Assembly (NCBI RefSeq): GCF_040436345.1 | Contig: NC_133230.1 | Coordinates: forward strand, 9,631,297-9,695,296 | Direction of reading: 5' to 3' | Length of the DNA stretch: 64,000 nt | Origin: Pagrus major | Lineage: Eukaryota; Chordata; Actinopteri; Spariformes; Sparidae | Shown: positions 1 to 45,854 of the stretch, piece after piece | Layout: each line of letters begins with the position of its first letter | How positions within the stretch are numbered: the stretch's first letter is position 1 | Program-made: the position numbers and the translations under genes | The notes under the pieces: generated by a model | What the model was told of the DNA's origin: nothing | The model's database searches: none | What the model saw: the letters and a program-made list of their open reading frames with translations, nothing else

Positions 1-288
1 CGCACCTGAGCGCACAAGCTCCCATAAGCCCAGACGATTTAGGAGTTTCCCCGAGCCACTATCTCTCAGCACTCTTATTAATTTGACTTTAATTTGATCA
101 AACACACAGTTAATGGGATGATGTGGAGGGCGAGCGTAACGATTTGGGTTAATAAATGTGTCATATGCTTTATTGATGCCAGTGAGGCCAGTTAAGTTTA
201 ACACAGATACGAGGATAACCAATGTGGTCAATTTCCACTGTGCTATGAATGATTCAGACCATCTATTGTGTCGCTGTCTTCCCTCTAG

Positions 289-23854
<23,566 letters not shown>

Positions 23855-26800
23855 GCAACGAGAAAACTCGGAACCATTTTAGGAACTGCAACTGTACGTT
23901 GTGACTAGAAATAAGAGCCTTGATCCTCAAATTATACTCCTGTATAATTTGCGAGCGAAACATTGACGTAGATTTCACATTATTTCTTGTATTTGAATTG
24001 TAATTCTTATTCTATTTAATTTTGATATGTCATTTTACCTTTTAGCAGTGTTATCAAGTATTGTTGATTTGTTTGTGCAAGCTATACTTGAGACTATGCT
24101 TTCTTCTCAAGACACTGAGACAGAAAAGTGCTAAACGTGTGTTTTAAAAGAGACGGTGACGCGATGGGAAAGAACCAGAAAGATAGGGAACGGTTTTGAG
24201 ATATGTGAAATATTTCTGCTGTGTGAGCGTACCGTGCGTCGGGCAGCCATGCTTCCAGCTACTGAGCCTCACAGAGATGTGAAAAGAAAGGCGATTTTCT
24301 TCAGTGTCAGGAGAGCCTCTAAGTCTCTAAGAATCCAAAACACCAGATCACATATACCTCTTTGTTTACAGTTTCTATACACAACTGAAGGTAATAAAGG
24401 TACTACTGTAATATGGTTACAATACCATGGTGCTCCAAGATGATGAGAAACATCATAGCCCATGTGGCACTTTAGACAATACGGAGCTGTTTAACCTGTT
24501 GCTGGAAAAACATGTGCTCAATGTTTTTACACTTAACGGAAAAAAAAAACTGTTTTGTGCCGTTTTGTTCACTTCAAAGTCGGAGTGTTGGACTGCAAAA
24601 CAGAGCGTAGTCTCTCTTCTGCATTTTACAGCTTTTATACAGTTTGTACTGGTGCTCATTTAATCTCTCAGCCTCGCCACGCTCAGGCTCACTACCTGGA
24701 TCTGCACAAACAGAAAGTGAAGCTAGCCACATGGGAAATGATGTTTTCTGTCATTCGATAAAAAAAAAAAGAAAAAAAAAGTATACAAGATCAAACGTCT
24801 GTGAAACTTTTTTTTTTTTCTAGTTTCATCCTGACCAATGACATTACTGTACAACTGTTAGCAAGTGTGGTCGCTGAAAGGAGGGAGGGAGTGTTTGAAC
24901 CTCGGCTCCTCAGCGTCCACCTCTGTAAACTGAAAAAAACTGTCAGGTGCAAAATCCTCAACAATATGGTGCGGCTTCACAAAGTTCTTCTACCTTTTTT
25001 ATAGCAATTTTGTGCTGTTTTATCAACATTATAAAGCACTTTTATATGTATACTTTCTTTTTTTCTTGATATTTTTTAAAAAAAATATTGTTTCTTGTGA
25101 ATTGTTTTTTGGTTTTATGATGTGAACTGATCTACCCTCGTGTAATACTTTTTGTATACAGTAGGGCTGTGCCAATAGAAGTGAAAGAATGGATTTTGAT
25201 ATGTGAAACCCATGTTATTTGACTCAGTGTACAGTAGATGGATTGACATTTGTAACCCCTTTCCCTTCCTCCATCATCCATATTGGTCTCTGTTTGACAG
25301 CAGCGATACAGTATGTTACTACCCAGATTCAAAGAATGTCTATCTCTATTAAGATTGTAAAATGTAAGACAGAGTTAAAGAACTATGTCACGCGCCTTGT
25401 ATAATATTTTGTCCCCTGTGAAGGACAGTCGGCCCTGATAAATCGTAGTCGCCATGTTGACAAATTTAAGTGCTGATCCAAATTTTGGATTCACAAACTA
25501 AATTCTCTTGATTGTAACCTCTAAGCTAAATATGGAGGATTTAGGCTGCAGTTTGTCAAAACGAAAAACTGACACGGTGCTTAACAAAGACGTCAGCACT
25601 CAAAGAGTTTAAAGAGGGTAATAAAAACAGATGTTATCGCTTATCTATATCATATTTAAGATTCAAAAATTTGAAATTTAATTTCTTAATGTAATTAATT
25701 TCTTAAGTGACCTTATTGCCATCATTTTTGTCCATGCACACAGGGCTCAATATGAGCTCTCGTGATGTTTTACCCAGATGTTATTTCCCCCTCTCCTCCT
25801 ATAATACTTAACATCCCCTCATGTTTGTACATTTTGTACATAGAGTTTTCTGGTTGCTGTTTTCAATTTGTTTTTATCTTTTTTTTTTTATTACGTATGA
25901 GATGTACAAATATAATTCTTTGCTAATATATATCATCAAATTAGGGAAAAAATCTTAGGTTAAAAAATAAAAAAATCAAGTGACAAATTTGATTCAAAAC
26001 TTGCTTTGAGCATTTAGACGTAGGGAGACTCCAAGTCGACTTTTATCGTACTGATTTGTTTGTGTCAAGTGAATCCAGATTTAGTGTCATGTGATCTTAA
26101 TAGTGGCCTATGGACAGCTTTAAGATGAACGGTCTCTACTTCACTGCACAGCCCTACACGGTGGTGTTTTTGTTTTATGCTTCTGTTTCCTTTTTTAAGA
26201 CTTTAAAAAGAGGGATTGTAGGTGTTTCTGATGGTGCTACAAATTTTATCTAATCAAGAAAAAGTATATTTGATTGGAAGAGAAATAAACACGTCTTGAC
26301 AATGACTGTTTTTAAGTTCCTTGTAGTAATGGAAAAAAAAAACTATTATTTCACTCATATAAATATATTAACAAAGGCATTTTAACTTTGTACTTGAAAA
26401 AATAAGGATAACAAATAATGAAAGGTTTCCTATATTGTTTTAGACTAGAGATTGCTGTAGTTGGTGCTTATCTGTGGGAAAATCGTGTGAGAAAAAAAAA
26501 ACGGTAATAACTTTACTGTAGCATAATGTATGCTTAATACGCATTGCTTCTTAATCCTACATTCCATGCCGTACTATTCTCCATGAAATGTTGTTTTGAA
26601 TTGATTGTTTTTTCCTTCTTTTTTTTTTTTTTTATCAGAAACAACATTTTTTTTACTGTTCAAGGCAGGTCATTAATTCTATATTCGGTGATACTGTTGA
26701 CACTCTGTGTTACTTTCTTTCTGTCATAACTGTTTATGGCCTATACGCTTTTCCTCAAGACCAGTTCGTACAGCAAATGTAGCAGTCATTCTCCACTTTG

Positions 26801-26930
26801 ACCCCCCCTCTCCGCCCCCCCCCCCTCCCCCCATACTTATGTTTAGTGTCCAGAGAGAAGATAAAGGCTCCGTATGTACTTGTGCTGGAGAACACTTGAA
26901 TAAATGTATTGTTTTTGTGCAAAAATCCGA
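23855..26930 (+). other. dnmt3a: dnmt3a 3' untranslated region
   Basis: About 3 kb of AT-rich sequence after the stop with no supportable open frame. Candidate poly(A) signals are an AATAAA near 26283 and one at 26899-26904. The latter is followed by a T/G-rich stretch and is taken as the likely end. A C-rich run lies at about 26805-26832. The exact end is inferred. Confidence 0.6.
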
Positions 26931-27097
26931 AATTTCCTGTCCTTTTTTTAGTCAGATTTAAAACTTGAAATTACGCTATAGCCCCTGAAAGTGTTGTTTC
27001 CAATCAAGAGCATCGATGCGTAGTATTAAATATGCCTCAATCAAAAAACACAAGTTCGAATGTTAGCTTACGAGAGTTTAGAATGGCACTCAGAAGA

Positions 27098-27413
27098 ACT
27101 CATACCTCTGCCAAGGCCCAACAGTTCAATCAAGCCTAATCCAATATCAAATGCGCCTGATTTTCTTCATGCAATAATCCCTGAGAAATTAATGAACACC
27201 CTATATCGCTATGAACACCCTATATCGCTATGTTAAAGAAAATGAGAAAAAGTTCCTGGATCCATACCAAAAGTTAATGGGGTCTATTCTGGGCCAAGAC
27301 CCATCCTACAACCATGTTTCGTGGAAATCAGTTCTGTAGTTTCTGTGTAATCCTGCTGACAAACCAACCAACCAACAAAGAGACACAGCTGAAAGCATAA
27401 CCTCCACAAATGA
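27098..27413. repeat. Dispersed repeat, CCTCTGCCAAGG type, copy 2
   Basis: Opens with ACCTCTGCCAAGGCCCAACA and closes with TCTGTGTAATCCTGCTGACA then AACCAACCAACCAAC. The interior carries GTTAATGGGGTCTATTCTGG and a short local duplication of AACACCCTATATCGCTATG. The same family occurs at 21200, 36574 and as a fragment at 14766. Confidence 0.7.
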
Positions 27414-29921
27414 TCTTCCTTATCAGGACTGTTTGGGTGTGCTTTGATCAGATTTCATTGACATTAACCTGCGACATTAGCAAACAACCCAGAAAATGTC
27501 ATCAGATTCAAATCTGCTGAATTCTGATTGGTGTACAGAAACACATGACATTACCTTTTTCCAGTTCTGCACCCAGTGTGAGGAGTACAGACAAAAAAAC
27601 TGAAAATATCTCATTCACACATTCACAGGTGCTTTGATTCAGTTTCATTACCACATATTTCAGTTATACTGTTACTTATTTCCATAGTAAAAGCACAAGT
27701 GTAAATTCTATTTTGAACACGACTCAAACGCTACTCAAAAAGTGCTTTGAATGTAGTGGGAATAAGGTGTACTGCTGAAGTATTGGTCTCCCGGGACACT
27801 TAAATAGAACAGCGGCATTAGTAACATTATTAATAACACCTGTGCTTTTCCTGCTATGATGCGTCAAAATGTCTGCAGGGAAGAAGGTCTGTTGCACACA
27901 TGGAAGACAATATCTGCCACTTTAAAAGGCTTTTTTCTCATTGCTGTTTTTTTCCCTTCTGACTTATTATCTCATAATATTTGCTAGATAAGAAACAGTA
28001 CAAAATAATTCTCACTTAGTTTCTCATAAACATGTGTTACTAATAACATTAAGGATGTGTCTATTCTATTTAAGTATCAAAATCCATCAGCATTTTTATA
28101 TTTTATGAAAATTAAGTCAAAATTATGATGTACTACCTAACAATTATCAGAAATCTTGTGATTTCGTCAAACTATCCCCTAATAATGATACAATATTGTA
28201 CACATTTCAGGGAGAAAACTGCTTGATGATGATAAACTCCTCTTGGATGGCTTCCATTACACCTAATTGTCTCATTATAGTGAAGATATTGTAGAAATCC
28301 GCCCATAATTAATGATCACACGACTCTGTTTTGGCTTCTAATTGTCAGAGGGCTGATGGAGGAGATGTGGACATTGATATTAGCTCCTGTTTCCATGCCA
28401 TCATGCCCCCAAGCGGGGGATCTGTTTCTCAGCGTGTTGACACCTGGGTCCTCGGCACCCACAGTGCTTTAAATAAGGGTGTTGCCCTGCAGCTCCTCTC
28501 TGATCAGACCTGAACATGTAGCAACTCTACAGTCTGTTACATACCCTGAGTGTGTGGGCTTGCACTTACATTTCCCACTAATGCCATGTGCTCATAAATA
28601 TATAATTTATCTATTTTAATGTTCATTTTTCTTCAATCATAATTGTGCCCAGGTCATGTCAGGTGAGACAGAAAGAAGACTGGACTATTAATATATCCGG
28701 TTAAAGCTCACTGAGACATGTAAGCCATCATTTTCATGATAATAGTGATGATAAGACATAATAATAATCTATTATGCTGTTATCTGTATGCCACCCTCTT
28801 CCTCTGATAGTGGTACAGCCTCCTCACAGTGGACACGCCCTAAGTCCAAAGTAATTGGTTGCATATGCGACCAAGCCTTCACTCAGCGTCGTTGATTGGA
28901 GCGTCGCACCGTCGCACGGCCAGGATGCTGCGAGCTGCGTCAAGTCGACTAAAGTGAGATGGAGACGTACAGGAAGACTGAAGATTAACCTAGAAAATAA
29001 AAGACGTGTGTCCCAGTATGTGCTTTAAGAGGACATTATTTCATCATGTTGCTGGCATTGTAAGGCAAAGAAGACAGAAAGGCCTCACCACTATTTGTAT
29101 TTAATCATGTGAAATTCATCCGAATTGTTGTGATAGAGTGGGGATTATATATGCCAACAGCACATGGTTATCTGTATTTACAGTATCTTATGTTATTATT
29201 ATTAAAGGGGCAGGTGATTTAAGTTTCTCTCCTTCCTGCTCATGAAATGTGTGTATGTTTTTTGGAAACTATACATTGAAATGAGCAAAATAAAACAAAT
29301 GGGATTTTTTAAAATGTTATATTTTATATCTTCACAGAGTGCCATCATGTATGAACACTTCCAAAATTATATTTTAAGGCAGTTTTTTTGAGCAGTCTAG
29401 TTGGTCACTCAATGTGCAATTCACTATAGAGATTTTTATTAACTGATTCACACTAAAGGCAATATAAATTACAACTATGCAATGTGAGTGTAGGTGAGAC
29501 AGTAGAAAAACATTCCCCCCACCAATTTTGGCAACCTAGCGGACTTAAGTAAGACATTTTCTCTTCCAGTGCATGTCAGGAGAAGGTATTTTCTGAAGAT
29601 CTGACTTTGGCTGGTAGTAAAATCTGTAAGGAGGACTTGGTTTAGCTGTTGAAAAGGCCATAAATAATCGAAATAGTTATAATTTGTAGGGACTTTTTGT
29701 TCAGGACTTATATAATAAGCCTTTAAGTGCCGGGCATGTCCAAAGTAGATGTAGGAAAATGACTTTTAAATTGAAATAATCAAGTGTTTCATAAATTGCC
29801 AACTATAGAAAACTATTTCGATTTTATTTCGAAAGCCATGACCGGAAGTCTCCCTTATACCTCCCTGCTGACTTGACGATGATGATGCTGGTCCCGCACC
29901 GGCAAGGAAGGCATCCATCTG

Positions 29922-30050
29922 GTGTATGTGTATGTGTGTGTGAGTGTGTGTGTATGTGTGTGTGTGTGTGTGTGTGTATCTCCTTGGGAAGTGCCATCCA
30001 CGGATTGTGTTGCATTCTGTTCCTGTCAGAAAGTAAGCAGAGAGCCGAGA

Positions 30051-30081
<31 letters not shown>
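29922..30081. repeat. GT microsatellite and AGC trinucleotide repeat
   Basis: An interrupted (GT)n tract spans about 29922-29979. About 75 bp later there is an uninterrupted (AGC)n tract of roughly nine or ten units at 30053-30081. The open frames around them are repeat artefacts. Confidence 0.9.
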
Positions 30082-31929
30082 AGGGCCCATAGAGGAGGTA
30101 TGTGCTCCACACCATCAGGTTTATTCTCACTAGTCTGTCTGTCTGGAGGAGGGAGGGAGGGGGAGATCCTGGACACTTTGTTTCCATGCCCCCCTGGCTA
30201 CACGTCTGGGTGTCTGCCCTGCCTGCTGCGCCTGCCACCCTCCCGGGATCTAAACACACCCTGGAGTACAACTAACTGCACCTCTTAACCTTAAACCTGG
30301 CTGTGTGATTATAGCGTCAGGCGGCGTTGTGGAGGAGGGAGAGCAAAGGACGAGGGAGAGTTGGGGAAGGCGGATTCTAGGTCGCTTAATGAAGGCTGTG
30401 CAGCCGATCATGCCGGATGGAGACCGGTTTCTTTGTGTCAAGTCGCACAAGTGGAAGTGTCATCATCTCAGTGCGATCACACTGTGGCACTGAAATTACA
30501 TTATTTATCGGATAATTATTCCGTTTCACGCTGATTCTCAGATTGCATTTGATTTGTAGCAGGGATTTCATTGATTTTAAAGGACAAATGCACAACACTG
30601 AAGACGTTTGATAGCACCAGGGCCTGTAGTTTTATATAAATGTGCTCCAAAGTGAATATTTAAAACACGTGCTTAGCTGTAGTGGCATATATTGAGTCTG
30701 CAATCAATTTATGTTTTATTCATAATAGAATTTTATTCGCAATTATTTATTCTGCAAGTCTTAAAACAGGTAACATAAGCTCACCTGCTAATATTGACTA
30801 ACCGGCGTCAACTTCCTCAGTAGTTCCTGATCAATAGGCCCTATATTATAATAATAACTCTACTATAGCCTGTAGCTGCCTCCGGGCAAAAGAGGGAAAC
30901 ATCCGAGTGTCTCCCCCTCTGCCTTCCAGCCTGTGAGTGTCAATGCAGGGCCGTTTTTAAGGTGGAAGCACCCTCCACTATCAGCCATCAGATCTGGATG
31001 TGTGAAGGAGTCCATGCCATGCAGTAAAGTTGCCGCACCCTCATACGTACGCATCCTGCACGCACACACGCACGCAAAGCACGCACACACAATACATCAC
31101 ATCATTAATACAGTGGTGTAAAAAGGGAAGGGAGGAAGGGAGGAGGCAGATCTGGGAGATTCTTTGTTATTGATGAATGGATGATCACTGATGATGATGA
31201 TCACATAATCATATTGGGATTTGCCTGTGATTTTTGTGCTCAGAGAGGAGAACAGAGTGGATTATATAGCCAGGGTGTTACATTTTTAGAAATAGTGAGG
31301 TCATCATGAGACCCCACCCTCACCCCCTGCCAAAATCCACCCCCTGCAGTTCAGCAAATTGAATTTCAGAGCAGGGAGATATAAATGACGATTCAATTCT
31401 CCACACTGCCAAAGAACACAGCTCGGGATGCTGAGTCCAATATTCCTTTTTTGTGGTTCAAAAGTGATTCAATTTTCAAATCTGCTGAGGCAAGAACTAG
31501 TGGAATTGGTCTTTAAAATACCCACAATGTGTACTGCATTTATGATAGTTGAATGTAAACTCATGACGAGTTGTTAAAATTCTGAAATTCACAGAAAAAT
31601 ACTGAGGACATGACCTCACTGTCCTCAGTGGTCTGCTGCACCTTTGAACCCTCATCACAGGATGCGTGTCTATGAGCTGTGATTGACTCAACACCGACAG
31701 GAATTTTAACTTTTCAGATTACTTCATGAGCTATTTTTTTATGCTGAAGAGTAAAACTACTGATATCCAATATTTTGCAAGAAAAAAAGCAAAGAATGGA
31801 GAAGAGTTCATACAAATTGACATTCACATACTCATTTTCAGGTTCATAATTTTGCGTTTGGTTACTACTAGAATAAGTGTAGGTTTACATGCTTTAATAC
31901 TCCGAATATGCATCAGTTTTTTCATACTA

Positions 31930-32335
31930 TCTACCAGTGCTAGTGCTACAGCCCCAGCTCCTGAATACCCAGTCTGCTCTGATTGGTCAGCTCACACACG
32001 CCTGAGCCAGCACCGCTCATAGTGTCTCCTGTCGGCTCTGTCGTGTTTTCAGCTTCCAGTTAGCATCACTTCTACCATGAACGTAGGCAGAAATTATGCA
32101 AATGTGTGACATGGTGATGTCATGTGATGTCAAGAAGTCACGGAATTAAAGGCGGGGCAACTGATGAGGCATTTCAGGAGCAGTGTTTTCTGTCGGAGAG
32201 AGGAGCTCCCGTTGGCGCAGACTTTGGGCTTTTTAACTTTCAAGATCTTTTACGTGCACAAGAATCTGATCGCACGGAAAAAGCATTTGTAACTTTTTTT
32301 TGTTGCATTTTGGCTTTTATTTCGCAAATGTTAAT
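31930..32335. mobile_element. Fish non-autonomous DNA transposon remnant
   Basis: Contains CTGCTCTGATTGGTCAGCTC, ATGCAAATGTGTGACATGG, AATTAAAGGCGGGG, GAGAGGAGCTCCCGTTGG and TTTTACGTGCACAAGAATC in this order. I recognise that order from a widespread teleost element. Ends are decayed. Confidence 0.5.
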
Positions 32336-33387
32336 CTAGAGACAAAGGGAATATGTATATAATGCATGACGCATATACAGATATATCTGTTAGGCTGTAA
32401 TAGAAACAGAAGGCACGCTCACTGGTACTTTTATGAGACATAAAGAACAGTAAAAAGAGGAGCAGTGGTGGACATTAGTTATTTGACTGGAACATTTAAT
32501 GAAGAAAGATAGAATGACAGTAACAGAGGCTCCCAGCTGGAATTAAACCAGGGATGCTCTCTTTACATGGTATGCTTCTCAATCTCAGCAAATATTTTGA
32601 TAATTAATAATCGCTTTGAGTATTTTTTAAAGAAAAAAAGTAAAAATTCTCTGTTTCCAGCTTCCCTACTTATGTTGTGGACAAAACAAGACATCTGAGG
32701 ATGTCTTCTGAGACACTGAGCAACATTTTCACCATTGTCTGATATTGTACAGACAACTAATAGATCAAGAAAACAATCAACTGATTAATAAACAATGGAC
32801 ATAATTGTTAGTAGCAGAGAAGTACAGTCAAGCTGTTTGGCAAGTGTGGACTAAAACCCACCTCAACTTACTTAATTCATATTTTTCAACCATTATGAGT
32901 CTGTCTATGTAGCTTCATAGTGAGTGAGCATCATTGTAAGCTTTATGCTGCTTTATGCCTTTCAAAATAATGGCCTCATTGACCCTTCTTCTCTTATTGT
33001 GATCCACAATTGGACTCAGCTTTTTTCTTTTTACCACTACGTCACTGTTCACTGGGACGTCAGGTCACAGGCGGTGACTGACACAGCCTACTCAGTCCTG
33101 TGGCTGATGTCAGTCACAGCCTGACTGACTGGCCACAGAGCAGCACCACTGATTCTTCTCTCTGCTAGACTAACTACACTGTGTCAGGATGAGGTACTGT
33201 AAAAAGTTATTTCGTCGAGTTTCTTATAGAAAATGCTGCTGGAGATTTAATTTTTTGTAGTTAAGTGGTTTTACGTCTAGTCAGTTTACCAGTTTTAGCA
33301 GCTGCCTACAATACCTGACAAAAAAGGTTTCAAAACACATCACTAAACCCTTTTTTTTCTCTCTCTCTTCCACGCAGAGCTATAGCC

Positions 33388-41869
<8,482 letters not shown>

Positions 41870-43490
41870 CCAATCAGACGGGCCATTACACGAAGCAGAA
41901 GAATGATACCCGAGGGAAACGTATGGCCAAGCAGGATGACTTGTTTTTCTTTTTGGAAGCGTAGAATGTGTGTGGGGGTAACAAAGTCATGTTTTTGTTT
42001 TGAACTCAGTTACATAGGGCCGTAAAATGTTAAACTGTATGACACCGCCGTAATAATATTGGAATACGGATCAAGGTAAAGAATTTCAGTCAAATGTTAA
42101 CCAAATATAAGCAGCACATAAAAAAACAAGTTGCCAGTGAATTACTTTTTCTGATGGATTACGTTAGGGGAAATATCTTACTAATAGTTTTAGGATTATG
42201 AAGGTGAGTCATGGTTTTTATGATGCGATTGTGTTACCTCACTGTAAAATACGATTTTGCACTTGTATCATGTACTATTTAGATGCCTTTTTACATGATT
42301 TAATGTCACAAATATCACAAATGTCTTTTTACTGCGAGCCATGGTGAAATGAAATGTAATAAATTATTACAAGGGTGTCGGCATGACATTAAGATGTCAG
42401 TTATGAAAAAAAAAATGTAGTTGCAATTGACCAGTGGATGAATAATATCATAATGGAAGCTAACCTTTTAAATGTTTGTTTTATTTATTTTTTTATATTT
42501 CGTTGTTTGTGGTTAGAATGATGGTCTTTGTTTCTTAGTTCATTAGCATTTCAGATCATGTTTACAGCCTTATAGCAGAATAGATTTCTGTTCCACCCCC
42601 ACCAAATGTGAATGAACCTATGCTGTGTGTACTTTGCATGGTAGCATAGTTAGAACTACTGTTGTAAGCACTAATACTGCTCGTATTACGCGGCATTCAT
42701 AGTGATCGTATCCATTTTCCACAGAGAGCAAAAAGTCTCACCCAAACTGCCTTTTTCTCACCTGAGAACACTGACACCCACAAACACAACGTCCCGTACA
42801 GCCGGTGCAGATCGTGACACGATAGATCGCTGTCGTTTCTCTTACAGCAGGCACACTTTTTACTGCTTTGAAATGGCAGGGTTTTAAAATGTTCCTCTGA
42901 TCGACACTCCCGATGTAACACACCACTGTGAAGCATATAGAGAAGGCGGAGAGATCCTCTTTAGCATTCACAGAGATAGTCAATTAATAGCATCTCTTCG
43001 GGGGATCAGATGCCTTCATACTGTGTGTCACTGGAAGCTCAGCATCACAACTGGAAGGCATGCTTATTCAGCAAATATAAAAGCACTGACATTACTACTA
43101 CTACTACTACTACTGTATTTTTATTGTTTGTTTTTAGTTTCAGAATGTCTTGTGAATAACTGTCTTCGTAGTTTTGTTATATTTTTGTCAACACTGCAGT
43201 GTAAGCAGAGGTGCACACAAGGTTTTACTCATGTTCAGACCCAATTATGTTTAGGAGATCATCATGTTACAGTTAAAGTCCTAAATCTTTGTTTGTTTGT
43301 TTGTTTGTTTTTCTGGAAAAGATTTCACTTTCTGATCTTTAGCAGCTCCAGTGAATTTTCCTGTGTTCCCCCTCCTCCTCCTCCCAAATGTACACTGGTG
43401 CTGAACAATGTGTCATCACATTGAATTCCTTTTATCTCTTATTTTGTCTTGCAGCTCTTTATCACATGATTTGAGTGCAAATAAACCACA
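41870..43490 (+). other. dpysl5: dpysl5 3' untranslated region (probable)
   Basis: AT-rich sequence after the dpysl5 stop. Candidate poly(A) signals are AATAAA at 42358-42363 and AATAAA at 43479-43484. A (CTA)n tract lies near 43093-43112 and a (TTTG)n tract near 43288-43310. Which signal is used is unknown. Confidence 0.45.
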
Positions 43491-43794
43491 ATGAAATCTC
43501 CAACTGAATCCTCCGTGTTTTCACTGAATACACTTGACAGCTACGTATCGTTGGTTGCTTCAAAAGCCGTGAGTGTTTCCGACCTCCGTGGCTTGTGACT
43601 TTAAACAAAAAAGCATAAAAGTCACATGAGAGCAAACTGAATACAAAAATTCAATACAAATTCATCCAGCACTTCCTCCTGTGTTCTCTTTTCCTACTCA
43701 CTCATCTCATTTCACAACTCCTCAGGTTTATCTTGTGACTTTGGAGAGGCACAATTTACGGCTGTTTTTCGTACTTTTAGCTGAAACATGTTTT

Positions 43795-43913
43795 CCTAAC
43801 CCTAACCAAAAAGGTTTTCATGTCTCATCCTAACCAGAGCAAAAGCAAAGCGATGTGACGACAAAAAATTCAAATTGAACCTAAAGAAATGTAAAGCTGC
43901 AACATAAAGAAAG
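43795..43913. repeat. Partial inverted copy of the GCTCTGGTTAGG dispersed module
   Basis: On the minus strand it reads GCAGCTTTACATTTCTTTAG, then GCTCTGGTTAGGATGAGAC and GGTTAGGGTTAGGAAAAC. The modules at 1068-1170 and 13380-13430 have the same order. Confidence 0.5.
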
Positions 43914-44199
43914 TCAAAGTTTTAACTTATCTGTGCTTTTTGCAGAAATTAACTTTACTGACATTTACTCTGGTGAGTGGGTTGTTGAATTATTACAAAA
44001 ACAATCATCAGATTAATTGATCTAATCAGAGGCTAATGAAAACAATCACTAGCTTCAGCCTTCACTGTCCTATTAGCACTTCAGCTTGAGTAACTGATCT
44101 AACCCTTCCTCCACAATTTTCTTCTCCAGCAGCAGATAAAACATTGCAGTGTGGCCTGACCTCACTAAAACCTCAGTCACCAGCAGGCCTTAAAAAATC

Positions 44200-44850
44200 C
44201 AACCAGACACATCATGTGTCTCTTAGCTGGAACAGGCCAAAGTCCTATTTATAATGAACCTTTAACAGCATGGAGTCGGGCGCATGCGCGGTGGGAGCTG
44301 GATTGTTGCAGCCCCAGACAGGGCGGCCCGTTACCAAGCAAGCACTGCACCGCGCAGGGTCTGACAACGACGACAGCAGCGGGCATTGACATAAGGAATA
44401 CAGCCAGCGTGATAACAACACAGACTCTCCTGAATACAGTGAGTATCGTGAAGAATCCTTTCACCCGCTCCCCGTTGTTTGTTCCTCCTTTTTGTGCGTG
44501 CGTTTGCGGGGGGAGCGGTGTTTTATTCCCACGCAGGGAGGATATTTCCCGTGCACTGACAGTCCTGAGGTATTCCGGGAGGCCTGTAGAGGGGGCCGCT
44601 GGTGGAGCAGCAGCCAGCGTTGCGGCTTTTTTTTTTTTTTTTTTTTTTACCCAAAAGGCACCCAGCAAACGGCCACATTTATTGTTCTCAGCTCGGGCTT
44701 GGAAATGTCAGCCCCCCCCCACCCGCCCATTTGTCCTCGCTAGACTCCGGGCTTTGCGCCCTGGATTTTGCTGCAGTCATTACCGGAGCTTTCTCACAGG
44801 CCTGGCACATTTTTTTGGAGAATAGATCTGCTTTTTCTTCTCATGCACCG
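44200..44850 (+). promoter_or_regulatory. mapre3: Probable mapre3 promoter and noncoding first exon region
   Basis: CG-rich sequence about 2.5 kb before the mapre3 start codon. It contains the palindrome GCGCATGCGC at 44280-44289, the consensus site of NRF-1. A GTGAGTAT donor-like site follows TGAATACA at 44438-44439, which could end a noncoding first exon that splices to the acceptor at 46952. A T22-type homopolymer (about 44628-44649) and a C9 run (about 44711) also lie here. No protein-coding call is made. Confidence 0.45.
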
Positions 44851-45854
44851 TTCTCGATACGATCATTTATTAGAAATAAACACCCACTGCGCAGTGTATG
44901 CGCCTGCCGCAGCTGGCCCCTGCGTGGATTTGTCTCACTAACATGATGCTATTGTTTGTTATTTGGTTGTAAGTTGTAATCATGTAATTGTTGGCTAGCC
45001 AAGCCCCCATGGGAGCCTGCTGCTGGTGTAGCGCACGCTGCTGAGGGTGCATGCACAATATTGTTATTAGTGGCATCATCACCAGAAATCACCGCTTACG
45101 CTGGCTGCTGCTGCAGGGACGCGTGATTCAGATGTTACTAGAAAATGTGGTGACATGCTGTAATTTCTCCCAGAGTCGGGAGTGACTTTAACTATCATCA
45201 TTTCACAGTTTAAAAGTCTAAAGTGGGTGTCAAGGTGTTACAGGCCCTGTTTCTGACGTGACACCGCTGGAAGGGGTTTAGCAAGGCAGGCAAAGTGAGC
45301 ACAGAGGATGGTGAGGGCTGGTGCTGCCAGATGTGTAAAGCTGCTCACAAACATCAGGATATTTCTGTTTAATCTAGGGGGGATTATGCGCACAACACAT
45401 GTGTAGATTAAAACTGAAACTGTAAAGATGCATCTCAGGCGACAGTGTTTACAGTCCCAAATCGAGGGTATTTCGCTTGGTGTCAGTGGGTTTACGGGCC
45501 CTGCCTTGCACAGCTGCAATGCTTTCTGACCCAGCCAAAAATCTCCTCTTCCAGAACACTCCAGAAAGTACAGAGATCCTCCCAACACATTGACAGATAT
45601 TTTTAACAGTTTGTATAGATAACAGTAGAGTCGAAATTAGTAGTACCATTGTACATCCCCCATCAACAATTAGATCAATAAGTCAAATAAAGCAGGTCCA
45701 TGATTAAATCTAGAGCTGAAACTATTAAAGTCCAACTGTCTTTGTGGCTGATGCCGATACCGATATTAATATTGTACTGAGTAAAGGAATTCAGATAGTG
45801 ATATATTGGCCGATATATACGGAAGCCCTAAAGGGCCATGCATTCATACATTTT

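Larger units (their letters stand above)
26931..33377. other. Intergenic spacer between dnmt3a and dpysl5
   Basis: No protein gene could be supported. It holds a dispersed repeat (27098-27413), a GT microsatellite (29922-29979), an AGC repeat (30053-30081) and a transposon remnant (about 31930-32330). Two stretches could contain dpysl5 upstream exons. One is 28830-28990, which has two ATTGG boxes and CG-rich sequence. The other is 29980-30096, which ends in GAGGAG followed by a GTATGT donor-like site. Confidence 0.5.

Noticed and set aside
29766-30176. 136-codon minus-strand frame with a cysteine run
   Set aside because: It reads through the AGC and GT microsatellites and is an artefact of simple repeats.
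44214-44825. 203-codon open frame on the plus strand
   Set aside because: It lies in a CG-rich promoter-like region, contains a homopolymer F run from a T tract, and shows no recognisable domain or coding pattern.
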